A stretch of 64,000 bases of DNA, from positions 4,154,001 to 4,218,000 of the forward strand of contig NC_085849.1 of the NCBI RefSeq assembly GCF_020906515.1, read 5' to 3'. The notes beneath the pieces are model-generated. The model was not told the origin of the DNA. It saw only the letters and a program-made list of their open reading frames with translations, and searched no databases. The DNA is from Vanrija pseudolonga. Lineage: Eukaryota > Basidiomycota > Tremellomycetes > Trichosporonales > Trichosporonaceae. The position numbers were made by a program, and so were the translations under genes. Shown piece after piece: positions 34,958 to 45,216 of the stretch; the stretch's first letter is position 1, and each line of letters begins with the position of its first letter.

Positions 34958-35789
34958 CGCTCGTGAGCGCCGCCAAGCTGATGCTGCTTCAATCTGATCG
35001 TGAGTGTGTGGCGCCGCGACCCCCGCTCACCACCAGTGTATAGCCTGCAATGTATCCATACTCGCTCGCCTCGCCGGCGCGTGCTGCGTGTGCGATGGGA
35101 CCTCGGCGTGAGCGGGGCGCCGACGTCGGCGCCCCGCCCCTCGCATCACGTGACATCTGCCGACTTACCACCGCTGCTGACGACGGCGAGCGGCTTACGC
35201 GGCATGGCATGCGGTGTTGACGACCCCGACGCACCACGATGTCGGCCGTGGGGCGCACAGCGGCGCTGCAAGCGGCGCGATGTGGGCATGGTCTGACCAT
35301 GCGCACCCGGAGGAATGTGATCTTGGCGTGGCGTGTGCCGCCAGCTCTCGGATCTCGCTCGTCTAGCTCGCCGGGTTCACGTCAACCGCCTCACCTTCAG
35401 CCGCCGAGTCATGGCGGACAAACGCCGGACCGAGCACACGACGACTGTCTTCAGTCGCTCGCTCCTCCGACCGCTCGCCCAGCGGGGCTACTGTATGTCG
35501 CCTGTCGCGCCTGCGGCGCCGGCGGCGGCGCCGGCGTGGGCTAGGCCAGCCCGGCACAGACAACACCGCTGATCTTGGCCCGCCCGAGGCCGCTCTACCC
35601 CCGCCGTTATCGCCGTGACTAACCCTCTCGAAAGTCGAAGCCCGCGTTCCTTCCTCCCTGAGGTGGGCGAAGACCCCTGAGATGGAGGACGGGAGGAGAC
35701 ATACATGCCTGGCTTCATTCTGAACTGATACTTATCTACGGTGCTACACACTTGATTGTCCTAATCGTTCGGCCTGCTCGCCGCTCGCC
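34958..35789. other. Intergenic region between convergent genes
   Basis: About 830 bp holding the 3' regions of the membrane-protein gene and the carboxylesterase gene. No supported gene. Confidence 0.55.
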
Positions 35790-38012
35790 CTAGCTGCTGC
35801 CCTCCTCGCGGCGCCAGTTGAACTGGTCGATGACGTCCTGGTTGGGCGGGAAGAAGACGTCCATCTGCTGCTCGCGGTAGTCGTCCTGGATGACCTTGAT
35901 GTTGCCCGAGACGAACTCGTGCGAGTTCTTGTTGGACGGGTACGTGTGCTGTGGCCAGAAGGGCAGGCTGCTGTTGCTGCCCGGCGCAGGGGGGCCCGTG
36001 CCGCCGCCTGTGGGCTTGCACTTCTGGTTGGTGCGCTTGCGCTTGGCGGGCGCCTTGCCGTTGGGGTCGAGGTCGTAGGCAAAGTTGATGCTGGGGAGGT
36101 TAGGGCGGAGGAACAATCTCAAGTCATATCGACTTACACATAAGACATCATGTTCTGCGACAGCGCGACGTCGGCCGAGCTAAAGCCGCTCGGAAGCAGT
36201 CCCGTCGAGTTGGAGTTGCTGAGGCTCGCGGCCTGGGGCGACACGTAGCCGAACCAGAAGAAGACGTCGGTGCCGTGCGACACGCCGAGGATGGGCGCGT
36301 CGCCCGGCGTGGGCGCGTTGAAGAGGTACGACCACGTCTTTGACCAGCCGACGGTGTTGGCCGTGCGGAGGAACGCGCGCCGGCGCGACTGGAACGCCGC
36401 GTCGCCGAGGATCGACGCCGCCTGCTTCCATGTCGACGGCAGCCCGAACGTGTTGTTGCCTGTGCCGTACGGCGCGCCGAGCGCAGGCACGTCGGGGTAC
36501 GCCTTGAGCACCTTGTCCACCGCGGGCTGCTGGACCGGCAGCGGGAGGATCGAGCGGATGAGCAGGTTGAGCGTCGCCTCGCCGCTGATCAGCGACGACT
36601 GCGGGATGCCGCCGGTGCCTCTGGGCCACACGTCAGCCTGGCCTTTGCCCGTTGTGCCGCCGCTCGCCGACTCACTCGTCGTTCACATTGCCGGTGATGA
36701 AGGGGATCTTCTTGAACTTGCCCGCGGCGAGGAGCCTGGTCGCGCGGTCCGGGATCAGGTCGCCGTCAATGCTTGGGCCGAAGATGAACCTGCCGGTGTC
36801 AGAAACCCCTGCCGCCGTCCGTGGTGACGGCGCCACTCACGCGCCAATATACTGGATCTGCGACTTGAGCGTTGTGGCAGCTGTCTGGAGCTGGTCGGCG
36901 GGCAGCTTCTTGAGGCACTGGAAGCCGGCCTCCTCGGCCGCCGTGAGACCCGAAGGCGGGGTCACGCCTGCCGTGGAGGCATTCGCACAGCCCACGCTCG
37001 CCACGAGCTCGTCGTACGGCTTCTGCCACGTCGTCGCGACGGGCCCGTTGGGCAGCGTGCTCTGCGCGCCCGACATCATGATCGCGCCGCGGAACAGGTC
37101 GCTGCTCGTGTCGTACATGAGGTTGGCGACGCTGATCGCGCCCGCCGACTGGCCGAACGCGGTCACCTTGCTCGGGTCGCCGCCAAACGCCTTGATGTTG
37201 TCGCGCACCCACTCGAGCGCGAGCTTCTGGTCCCGCAGCCCGAGGTTGGCCGCGCCGTGCGCTGCAATCTCCTTGCCGAAGCCCCAGCCGAAGATGCCCA
37301 GGCGGTAGTTGAGCGTCACGAGCACCACGGGGCGCTTCTGCTGGATCGCCCAGTTGGGGAAGATGGGGAACGTGTACGTCGCGCCCGTGCCCTCTGTGAA
37401 CGAGCCGCCGTAGCTGCGCGTGGTGTGAGTAACGAATCGCCCCGCGCCCCGCCCGCGCCAAGCTTACATGTACACGAGGACGGGCAGCCCTGGGCCGCCA
37501 GCCGTCGACGCACCAGGCGGCGTCACGACGTTGAGGTACAGGCAGTCCTCGCTGATGCCGGGCGCGCCAAAGGTCAGCGCGTTCACCTTCTGCATGCACG
37601 CGTTGGGCAGCGCCGTCGCGTTGACGGGGGATGTCAGCACCGCGGGCTCGGGGTGCGCGAAGCGCAGGTCGCCGACGGCTGGGCGTGTGTCAGCGGGGAA
37701 ACGAGCGGGCGAGCGACGTCGGCTGCGGTGGTGGTGGGAGCGGCACCGGTGCCCAGTGCCACGGCCAACGCTGCCGTCACTGGCACCGGCGACAGCGGCC
37801 GCGCCACCACCACCACCCTCGGCCCACTCACGCGGCTTGGCGAACGGGATCCCAAAGTAATTGTCCACGCCAGCGTTCTGGAATCCGACAATCTGGACGT
37901 CGGCGCCGCCCTGCTGGATGGTCGCGGTGACCGGGTAAGCCTGCGGGCGGGGGAGGGGGTTGGCAGCCGCCGCGAGCGCGGCGGTCGCGGCGAGGAGCGC
38001 AGCGAAGCGCAT
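35790..38012 (-). CDS. Secreted type-B carboxylesterase/lipase
   Basis: Six exons on the minus strand: 38012-37832, 37678-37468, 37413-36841, 36789-36676, 36620-36138, 36090-35790. They give 620 aa with consistent phases. Signal peptide MRFAALLAATAALAAAANPL. The family order is clear: YFGIPFAKPPVGDLRF, SEDCLYLNVVTP, oxyanion-hole region VLVYIYGGSF, LNYRLGIFGW, NLGLRDQKLALEWVRDNI, and the nucleophile elbow FGQSAGAISV with the catalytic Ser. FIFGPSIDGDLIPD and FITGNVNDEGTG also match the alpha/beta-hydrolase carboxylesterase family, and SHGTDVFFWFG holds the likely catalytic His. An upstream ATG at 38048 would add 12 residues before the signal peptide, so 38012 is preferred. Substrate (esters, lipids) not deducible. 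Confidence 0.93.
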
Positions 38013-39283
38013 GTCGGAGGTGGTAGTGGTGGGGTGAGCGAGGCGCATGCAACTGCAGCATGCATGTCGCCCCTTTTATTCGCCTGCCTGCCTGGCGCAG
38101 GACCAGCTCGGGCAGTGCCCAGTGCCCAGTGCCCACACACACCCACACAAGAGACGAGAAGTGACGTTGAGGCGGCGCCGCGAGGCGGAAAATCCAGCAG
38201 TCAGGTCAGTCCAAAAACAGGGTTTGGCACACTAGCCAAGTCTCCGGTGACCAGATCCTGGCGAGCGAGCAGGCACATGACCGCGTAGGACCTGTACACA
38301 GCAGCCAGCCAGCCAGCCAGCCAGCATCAGCAGCAGCCGAGGGAGACTGGATGGATGCAGATGCTAGAGCGGATGAAGCATGCTGCAGACTTGGCCCTGT
38401 GGCGGCGCGGTGCCCCGGCGCGGCGCATCTGCGGGTCAACGTCGCTGCCTCCCTGCTGCCTGATTGTGCTGCTCCAGTGCGCTAGCTTAGCCGAATGGGG
38501 GAGCCGGGTGGGGGTCGGTAAACCTTGGCATTCATGTTGAATGCGTGCATGCACAGGTGCCGCCGGAGTTGTCGAGACGTCGTCTGACAACTATGGCCCT
38601 CGCAGTGTCTTGGATCGCTTGATGCCTCGACGTCGTCGCTGGATGGAGAGAAGACGAGGCGGCAAGGAAGGTTGTGCCTGCTTCCTGCCTCGGCGGCGAG
38701 GACCGTTTGTGCCTTGACATTAATTGAGACACTTGGCAGCTGCCGCCATCCAGCCAGCCAGCCAGCCAGTCAGCCTCTGTTCGGCCTCGCCCCGCCCACC
38801 CCTTTCCTCTCGCTTTGGCATCTCGCACGCACGCGGCTCATATCTGACCTCCACACAGGACAGAAGATGCTCCGCTCCGCAGACGCCCCGTAGATGTGTG
38901 TTGATAGCGCGCTCGCTGGCGCAGATGGCGCGCGGAATAACTTCATAGCCGACTTAGATTGCTCCTGGCGGGCGGGCGGTGGCTCGGGCGTGCATGTTGT
39001 GGCTGACGCCAACGCGGCGACAATGCTTCAAGACTGATGCCCCACCGCCGACTGGGGGAGGTTAGATGCGCACTGCACACACACTCTCTATCTTTCTTTG
39101 AACGTACGCTGGACCCGACTGTGCTCGCTGCTCGCCATCAGACTCGTTGCCGACCAAGGCGAGCGCAGTGCCCCACCACCCACCACAATCTATTTCTGAC
39201 GTCACCGCTGCTAATTGTGTCAAAGTCGTCCTCCTCACTTGTCTCCAGTCTCTCACTTGTCACTCACCCCCCCCACCCCCGCC
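38013..39283. other. Intergenic divergent promoter region
   Basis: About 1.27 kb between the carboxylesterase and proton-channel genes. Contains two CCAG tracts (about 38301-38325 and 38751-38769) and one TGCATGCA octamer (38546-38553). No gene supported. Confidence 0.55.
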
Positions 39284-40353
39284 ATGCCAGACGAGACCGA
39301 GCCCCTCCTCCGCGCGGCCAATGTCGACGGCAACGACGACGACGATGATCGCTCCGAGACGCAGAAGAAGGTCGGCGAGCTGCTCGAGGCAAAGTCGACG
39401 CACCGTTTTCTGCTCATGCTGGTGTGTTTCCCTCCGGCCAAACTGACCCCAGATCGCCATCGACGCCATCTTCGTGCTCATCGACCTAGGCTATGGTGGG
39501 TGCTCCAGCTCATCACCGTCATCACCCGCTCACCTCACGCCCAGTCATCCTCAACCCGCCGTGCGAGGGCGAAGCCAAGCCCCCGCCCATCCTCGAGTGG
39601 CTCTCGCAGGCGTCCCTCGCCATCGACCTGCTCTTCCTCCTCGAGCTCCCGCTCGAGATGTACGCCTTTGGTCCGCGGTTCTTCGGTCTGAGCCTGCAGA
39701 AGCGGCCTGCGCCTCGTAAGCCCGCACCCTCCCTCTCTCCCTGCCTCCCACGCCCTAACCCACCCCCGCAGACTTCGTCCTGCACATCTTCGACGCGCTA
39801 GTCATCATCGGCACGGTGATCCTCGAGATCGTGCTCAGCGGACAGGAGCGCGAGCTCGCGGGCCTGCTCGTCGTCCTGCGTCTCTGGCGCATAGTCAAAC
39901 TCGTACGCAAGGGCGCGCCGGAAGTCATCTCACATATCAACCAGGTCGGCGGCGTCGCGACCGGCGTCGGCGAGTGGGACGAGTCGGCCGTCACGGCCGT
40001 CGCCAAGTCGCGCGCGCGCATCGCCGAGCTCGAGGCGGAGAATAAGAACCTCAAGACGCTGCTGGGAATGTCGCTTGACGACGAGGTCGCCGAGGACGGC
40101 GGGCGGGCGCAGGTGAGTTGGCCCAGTGGAAAGAGTCAGCTCACGCCAGCGCGCCATCTCGCCCCCGCGCGCGAGCGACGTTGACTAGGAGTTGGTACCG
40201 GTAGCCCGTAACGACGTGCATGGCCTCGTACACACCATACGATGCAGTCTGTACTCAGCAGATGGTACTGTTGGGTCGTATCGAGGCTGTCGCCTCCACA
40301 CTACCCCACCTACCCCGCAGGGCACGACTGACATGTCTCACAACTCGTCATAA
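39284..40353 (+). CDS. Voltage-gated proton channel, Hv1 type
   Basis: Four-helix voltage-sensor protein conducting H+. Exons 39284-39421, 39453-39495, 39545-39715 and 39772-40112 encode 231 aa. S1 AIDAIFVLIDLGYVIL has Asp50 at the place of human Hv1 Asp112 (selectivity filter). S2 has Phe91 and Glu94 (LLFLLELPLE), matching Phe150/Glu153. S3 FDALVIIGTVILEIVL has Asp125, matching Asp174. S4 VVLRLWRIVKLVRK carries the RLWR signature and positive charges at 154, 157, 160 and 163. A short coiled coil (RIAELEAENKNLKTLLG) follows, as in Hv1 dimers. Intron 1 is only 31 nt. The 3' end is uncertain: splicing from 40112 to 40321 adds GTTDMSHNSS and stops at 40353, while retention adds about 23 residues and stops at 40184. 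Confidence 0.9.
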
Positions 40354-40834
40354 CCAACCCCGCCGCCCACCCAGCACCTCGCTCCCCGGACTCGACCCGC
40401 TAGCACAGTTGTTAAAACGCATGTATTTCGCAAATACAGGCGGCTGGCGTTCGAGCCCCGGCACCAACCAAAACTCATCGACCTCCGCCAAACACGGCTG
40501 CACCCGCACGGCGCGGGTGGCTGCCCAGTAGGATAACCCTCTGGAGCGCATGGCGGCGGAGTTGACGTCGGGCCGGGCGGCCCCCACCCTCCATGCAAGA
40601 GAGAGGGGGCGGGGGAGCGAGGCACATCTTTTGCATGTGCTGGTGTGGTGCTTGACCTGAGTTGTGGATGTGTCTCCTCAGGCAGTGTACAGCCAGACAC
40701 CTGACGAGTTGGCTCCAGCACAGGGCATGCCCTTCCGTCGCGTCGCACATCGTCGCCCGCCGGCGCCTGCCCCGCCGCACCCCGCGTACAGAAATAATGC
40801 ACATGCGGATATCTAACAAGACCACAAAACATAA
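40354..40834. other. Intergenic region between convergent genes
   Basis: About 480 bp between the convergent proton-channel and RRP12 genes. It contains the degenerate tRNA-like sequence listed separately. Confidence 0.55.
40394..40468 (+). pseudogene. Degenerate tRNA-Ala-like sequence (anticodon CGC)
   Basis: An A-box-like TAGCACAGTTGTT (40401-40413) and a B-box-like CGTTCGAGCCCC are present. A perfect anticodon arm TGTAT (40422-40426)/ATACA (40434-40438) surrounds loop TTCGCAA with anticodon CGC. The acceptor arms do not pair, the T stem is poor and no T-run follows. It is therefore a tRNA pseudogene or a tRNA-derived (SINE-like) remnant. Confidence 0.4.
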
Positions 40835-43800
40835 CTATGCCCGCGAGCCCTTCTTCTTGTTGGTAAGCGACACGCGCTGGCCCTTCTGGCCCTTGCGCTG
40901 CGCCGCCTGCCCAATGGGCACGTAGCTGAACGGATCGGGGCCGCCGTTCTTCTTGACGTCGCCGCCGGCGCGCCTCGACCGGAACTCCTCGCCAAGCTTC
41001 TGCACCTGCTGCTTCTTCTTGGGCGCCTTCTTTGGCCGGTCGCCAATAAGCTCGTCCAGGTCCATGGCCTCGTCCTCGCGGTCCTCGTCGCGCGAGCGCT
41101 TCGTGTTCTTGTTGAACTTGAGGTTGCCGCGCGCGTCGCGTGTGGCGCCGTCCGTGCCCTGCATCGCTGACAAGAACGCGTTGCCAGCACCCGCAGCACG
41201 GTCGGAAGCCATGTGGTCGTCGCCGTCGTCCTCATCGCCAGACTCCTCGATGACAATCTTGCCACTCCTGTCCGTCTTGAAGTGTGCAGCGTCCTGTCCA
41301 GGCTTGCGCTTGCGTGCAGCCGCAGCAGGGTCGGCACGCGTGATGCCGCCGGCAATGGAGCGCGAGAGCAGGTCCATCGGCTCGTCACCGTCGTGGCGAA
41401 TGTAAGCGGCAGCCTCGGCCGCGGCCTGGGCCTTGCGCTGGCGCTTGGACAGCGGCTTGACAGCGCGCTCCTCCTCATTGTCGGATCCGAGGTCCGAGTC
41501 CGAGTTGTAGAGAATGTCGTCAAAGGCGTTGCCCGACGAAGTCTTGGGCTTGTCCTCGCCGTCCGACTCGTCGGCGTTGGCCTTTTTCCTCTTGGCACGC
41601 TCCTTCCTGCGGCGAATGTTGTCAAGGACCTTGCGCTCGCCGCCCTCGGGTGCGTGGCGGTAGACAGTGTCAAAGCCAAACTTGCGGATCATGCGCTCAA
41701 AGATGTGCACCGTCTTGGACTTGAAGTGGTTCTTGTGGTCGTGAACCCAACCAAGGAGGGCAGGGACGAGGGTGTTGAGGTGGGGCTCAACGGTCTCGAC
41801 GGGCAGGGCAACAACGGCGACCTTGATGAAGCCAAGAGCCGACTTGACAATCTCGCGGTTCTTGGATCCGACAAAGACGACAATAGTGGCAACCAACTCC
41901 GAGATGAGCTCATTGGACACATCGTCCTTAAACTCGAACAGCAGACGCGAGAGGGCGTTGATGCTGGCACTAATCATGTGGGGCGTGGTGCCGGTCAGAC
42001 CAGCGGCGACCATGGTGATGTACTCCTGGACGTTGGCCTCGACCGTGTCTGTGGTGTCAGTTGGGAACATCGAGAAAGGATCCGTCAACTCACTCTCGGC
42101 CATCTCCTCGTTGTCCTCGTCGTCGTCGACGGGCACAGACTGCTTGACCTCACCGCCCTGGGCCATCTTGTGGCCCATGACAACGAGCAGGTCAAAGCCA
42201 GCGTCACGCGCCTTCTCGTTGACCTCTTTTGTTCCGAGAGTGGCCTCGGAGAGGATCTCAGGAATGAGGTGCAGGCGGTCCTTGGGGATGACGTCCACGA
42301 GGGTGGCAAGGAGCTGGAGACGGTCACGCTGAGCACCGGGGCCGACGCCGGCAGCGACCTCGTTGAGGCGCTCGACAAAGCCCTCGAGGTTGTCGCCCGA
42401 TGCCGCGGGGCCGAGCTTGCCGGCCTCGAGCAGGCGCTTGAGGACACGGTAGCTCTTCTTCTGCACGGTCGCGTCGATGTGCTCGAGCAGTTCCTTGTTC
42501 GAGACGGCGGCGAAGAGCGCGCTCGACTGGGCGGCAGGCAGGTGGGGGACAAAGATGATGAGAAGGTCAAGCATAGTGTGCGAGATGGGCGAGGCGCCCT
42601 CAGCGGGGGTAGTCGTGGTGTGGAGGTTGGCCGAGAGGTGCGACGCGACAGTGTTGTACGTCTCGACAATGTCCTCATCGGACATGATGCTGACCCAGGT
42701 GCCGATGACCTCGCCGACCATGCCGCGCTGCTCACGAGCGAGCTTGCTGAACACGTTGAGGAGAACCGAGACCATGTCCTTGGCGAGGCCCTTGAGGACC
42801 TCGATGTTGGCGGCGGCCGCGGCCTGGTCGATACCAAACTGCTTGCGGAGCTCGGCGGGGTCGGTCGTCGAAGCGGCGAGCTGCTGCGTCGACTTGACGA
42901 CCTGGGAGAGCGAGCGGAGGAGAGGGGAGAGGAGCAGGGGCTGGGTGTAGAGGAGGTTGGTGATGAGGCTGAGGAAGGGGGTGGTAAGGCCCTGTGCGGG
43001 TTAGCATTCGCCTGAGGGTCAGCAACCCACCTCCTTCAAGTCGCGCGGCATCTCGCAGAAGCCAGGGAGACAGTCCCAGATCTGGCCGACGATAACCTCC
43101 CAGATCTTGGCCTCGGCGGCCTTCTCGGCGTCCTCGGCCGCGACCTTGCGCTCGAAGATGCGCTCCGAGAGGGGGCGGAAGTAGTCGGCGAAGAAGGCGA
43201 GCGAGTCGTTGGTCGTGCGTGAGCGGATGAGGGGGAGGAGGTGAGCGCGGCCGGGCTGGGGGGTGCGGCCGGAGCTGCTTGTCAGTTACATCTCCGTCAT
43301 AATGATAACTCACGCATCAGGCTCAATGTTGAGGGGAAGAGCACGGAGAACGCCCTCAACACCGATAACCTCAATGGCCATGCCGACGACCTCGTCGACC
43401 TTGTCCTTGGCCTCGAAGCCCTTCTGGACACGGAGGTCTCCGACCTCGGTGATGAGGGGGAGGAGGAGCTCCTCGGCAGCGGTGGGCGCGGTACCGGTGG
43501 CGTCAATCTGGGGCTCGCCTGGCGTGACACGGAGGCGGAGGCGCGAGACGAGGGCGGTGAGGATGGTGAAGAGGTAGGGCATGCGGAGCGCGTGGGCATC
43601 GAGCGCGTCAGTGACGGCGGCGAGCACACGGGTGAGGAATGGCGTCTTCTGCTTTTTCCTTGCGCCGGGCGCGTGGCTCCCGTGGCGGAGGTAGGCGATG
43701 GTCGCGATGATCGCGTCGTCCGAGACACAGAAGCGGATGAGGCCGTTCGAGATGGCGTCCGCGGCGGCGTCGAGCACGGCCTTGGGCGCCGACGGGGCGA

Positions 43801-44923
43801 GGAGGAGGTCGTTGAAGAGCAGGTTGAACACCTTGGGCAGGTATGCCGGGACGTTGGCCGGGTCCTGGAGGCTCATCTTGATGAGCGTGTTGGACACGGC
43901 GGACAGATACGCCGGGATGTCGGCGCTGCCAATCTCGGGCGGCGACGCGAGGAGGCTGTTGGCGATAGTGGGCAGGTTGGTCATGATCGCCGGCTGGGCC
44001 GAGACCGAGTCGGCCGGCGGAGGGGAGAGCAGGTGCGCGAGGAGCGAGTAGACCTGGGTCGTGAGGTGTGCGAGCGGGGGCAGCGAGAGGAGCTGCGAGC
44101 AGAGCTGGGAGAGCTGCTCGTCTCCCCAGACGGCGACCCAGCCGCGCAGGCCCTGTACGACCCAGATGGCCTTCTTGCCCTCTGCATCCTCGGCGTCGGC
44201 AAAGCGCGCCTTCTTGCCCTTCTGCTTGCTGCTTCCGCCGGCAAGCTCCTCCTCGAGGGCGGCAGTGACCCAGTCGCGCGCGCGCGGGAGGTAAGGGTGC
44301 GCGCCGGGCGTGAGGCGCGGGGGCACAGGCGTAGTGAGCACCTTGCGCACGCCTTCCTGCGCGACATGGCGCACCTTGGGCCGCGGGTCGAGGTTGAGCT
44401 CGAGGAGGTAGTTCCAGCTGCGCTTGAGCAGCGGGGACGACGTGAGGACGGACGGCTTGGTCGACGCCGCGAGGAGCAGGCTGGTCGTCACCTGCACCAG
44501 GGAGCGGAGGGCAGGCGGGTGCGCGAGCGCCGTGTCGTACAGGCTTAGCAGGGGCTCGAGGGTCGCCGACAGCTTGGAGAGCACGACGGAGACCGGCGTC
44601 TCGGGCACGACGATCGCGAGGAGGTACAGAACGGCGGGGAGGAGCGCGCCGGCACTCATGTTCTCGCTCTCGGCGACCTCCTCGCCGCTCTCGCCCTCGG
44701 CAATGTCGTCGGAGCATGCCTTCTCGAGTACTTGCAGCAAGGCGGAAAAGTAGGCCGTGGCAGAGTACGGCAGGGCGGCGTTGGGCAGCGACGCGCCGAT
44801 CGACGCCTCGACCGCGAGGAGCAGCTGCGCAGGCTTGGCCTGGTGCGCTTGGCCCGAGGCCGAGAGCCGGCGGACGTTGGCGAGCTGGGTCCCGAACGCC
44901 GCTGGCGTTGCTGGTGTCGCCAT
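40835..44923 (-). CDS. RRP12: Rrp12-like ribosome biogenesis/export factor
   Basis: HEAT-repeat factor needed for pre-40S and pre-60S maturation and nuclear export. Exons on the minus strand: 44923-43314, 43274-43031, 42991-40835, giving 1336 aa against 1228 in yeast. The middle has the NUC173-type region (SSGRTPQPGRAHLLPLIRS, FFADYFRPLSERIFE, VGQIWDCLPGFCEMPRDLKE). Downstream are VQKKSYRVLKRLLEAG and KFGFDTVYRHAPEGGERKVL. The C terminus is basic/acidic, of nucleolar type (RRRKERAKRKK, SDSDLGSDNEEE), and ends KGQRVSLTNKKKGSRA, very typical of Rrp12. Intron 1 is 39 nt and ends AAGCAG, a tandem acceptor whose two uses differ by one codon. The ATG at 44923 gives the expected N terminus. Three CACGTG boxes lie 112-143 bp upstream. 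Confidence 0.95.
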
Positions 44924-45034
44924 TTTGTGGTGTGGGTTGGTGTGGTTGTTGCTTGAAGCTGGATCGCGCACCTGCATCTGCATATCTGCATCGGCTTCGA
45001 CTGTGGTGCGACTTTCAAAATCTCGACGTCAAGT

Positions 45035-45066
45035 CACGTGAGTCGCCACTCCACGTGGTGCACGTG
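45035..45066. promoter_or_regulatory. Triple CACGTG E-box cluster upstream of RRP12
   Basis: CACGTG at 45035-45040, 45052-45057 and 45061-45066. It lies in the 293-bp gap before RRP12, at typical promoter distance. Cbf1/bHLH-type factors bind this palindrome in fungi; the factor here is not known. Confidence 0.6.
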
Positions 45067-45216
45067 GCAACCACCGTAGACCCTGGCCATCATCGGAGGA
45101 GATCGAGGAGAGATATCTGCATGCAAGCTGAGCGCCTGCCTCTAGCCCCCGCTTTGGTAAAACTGTAGCAAGACTGCATTCAAAGTTCAACATCTGACAA
45201 CACGTCGGTACACTCT

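Noticed and set aside
41213-43015. 600-aa plus-strand frame opposite RRP12
   Set aside because: Antisense shadow of a GC-rich gene: rich in Val, Gly, Asp and Arg, no motifs, and the minus strand encodes clear Rrp12.
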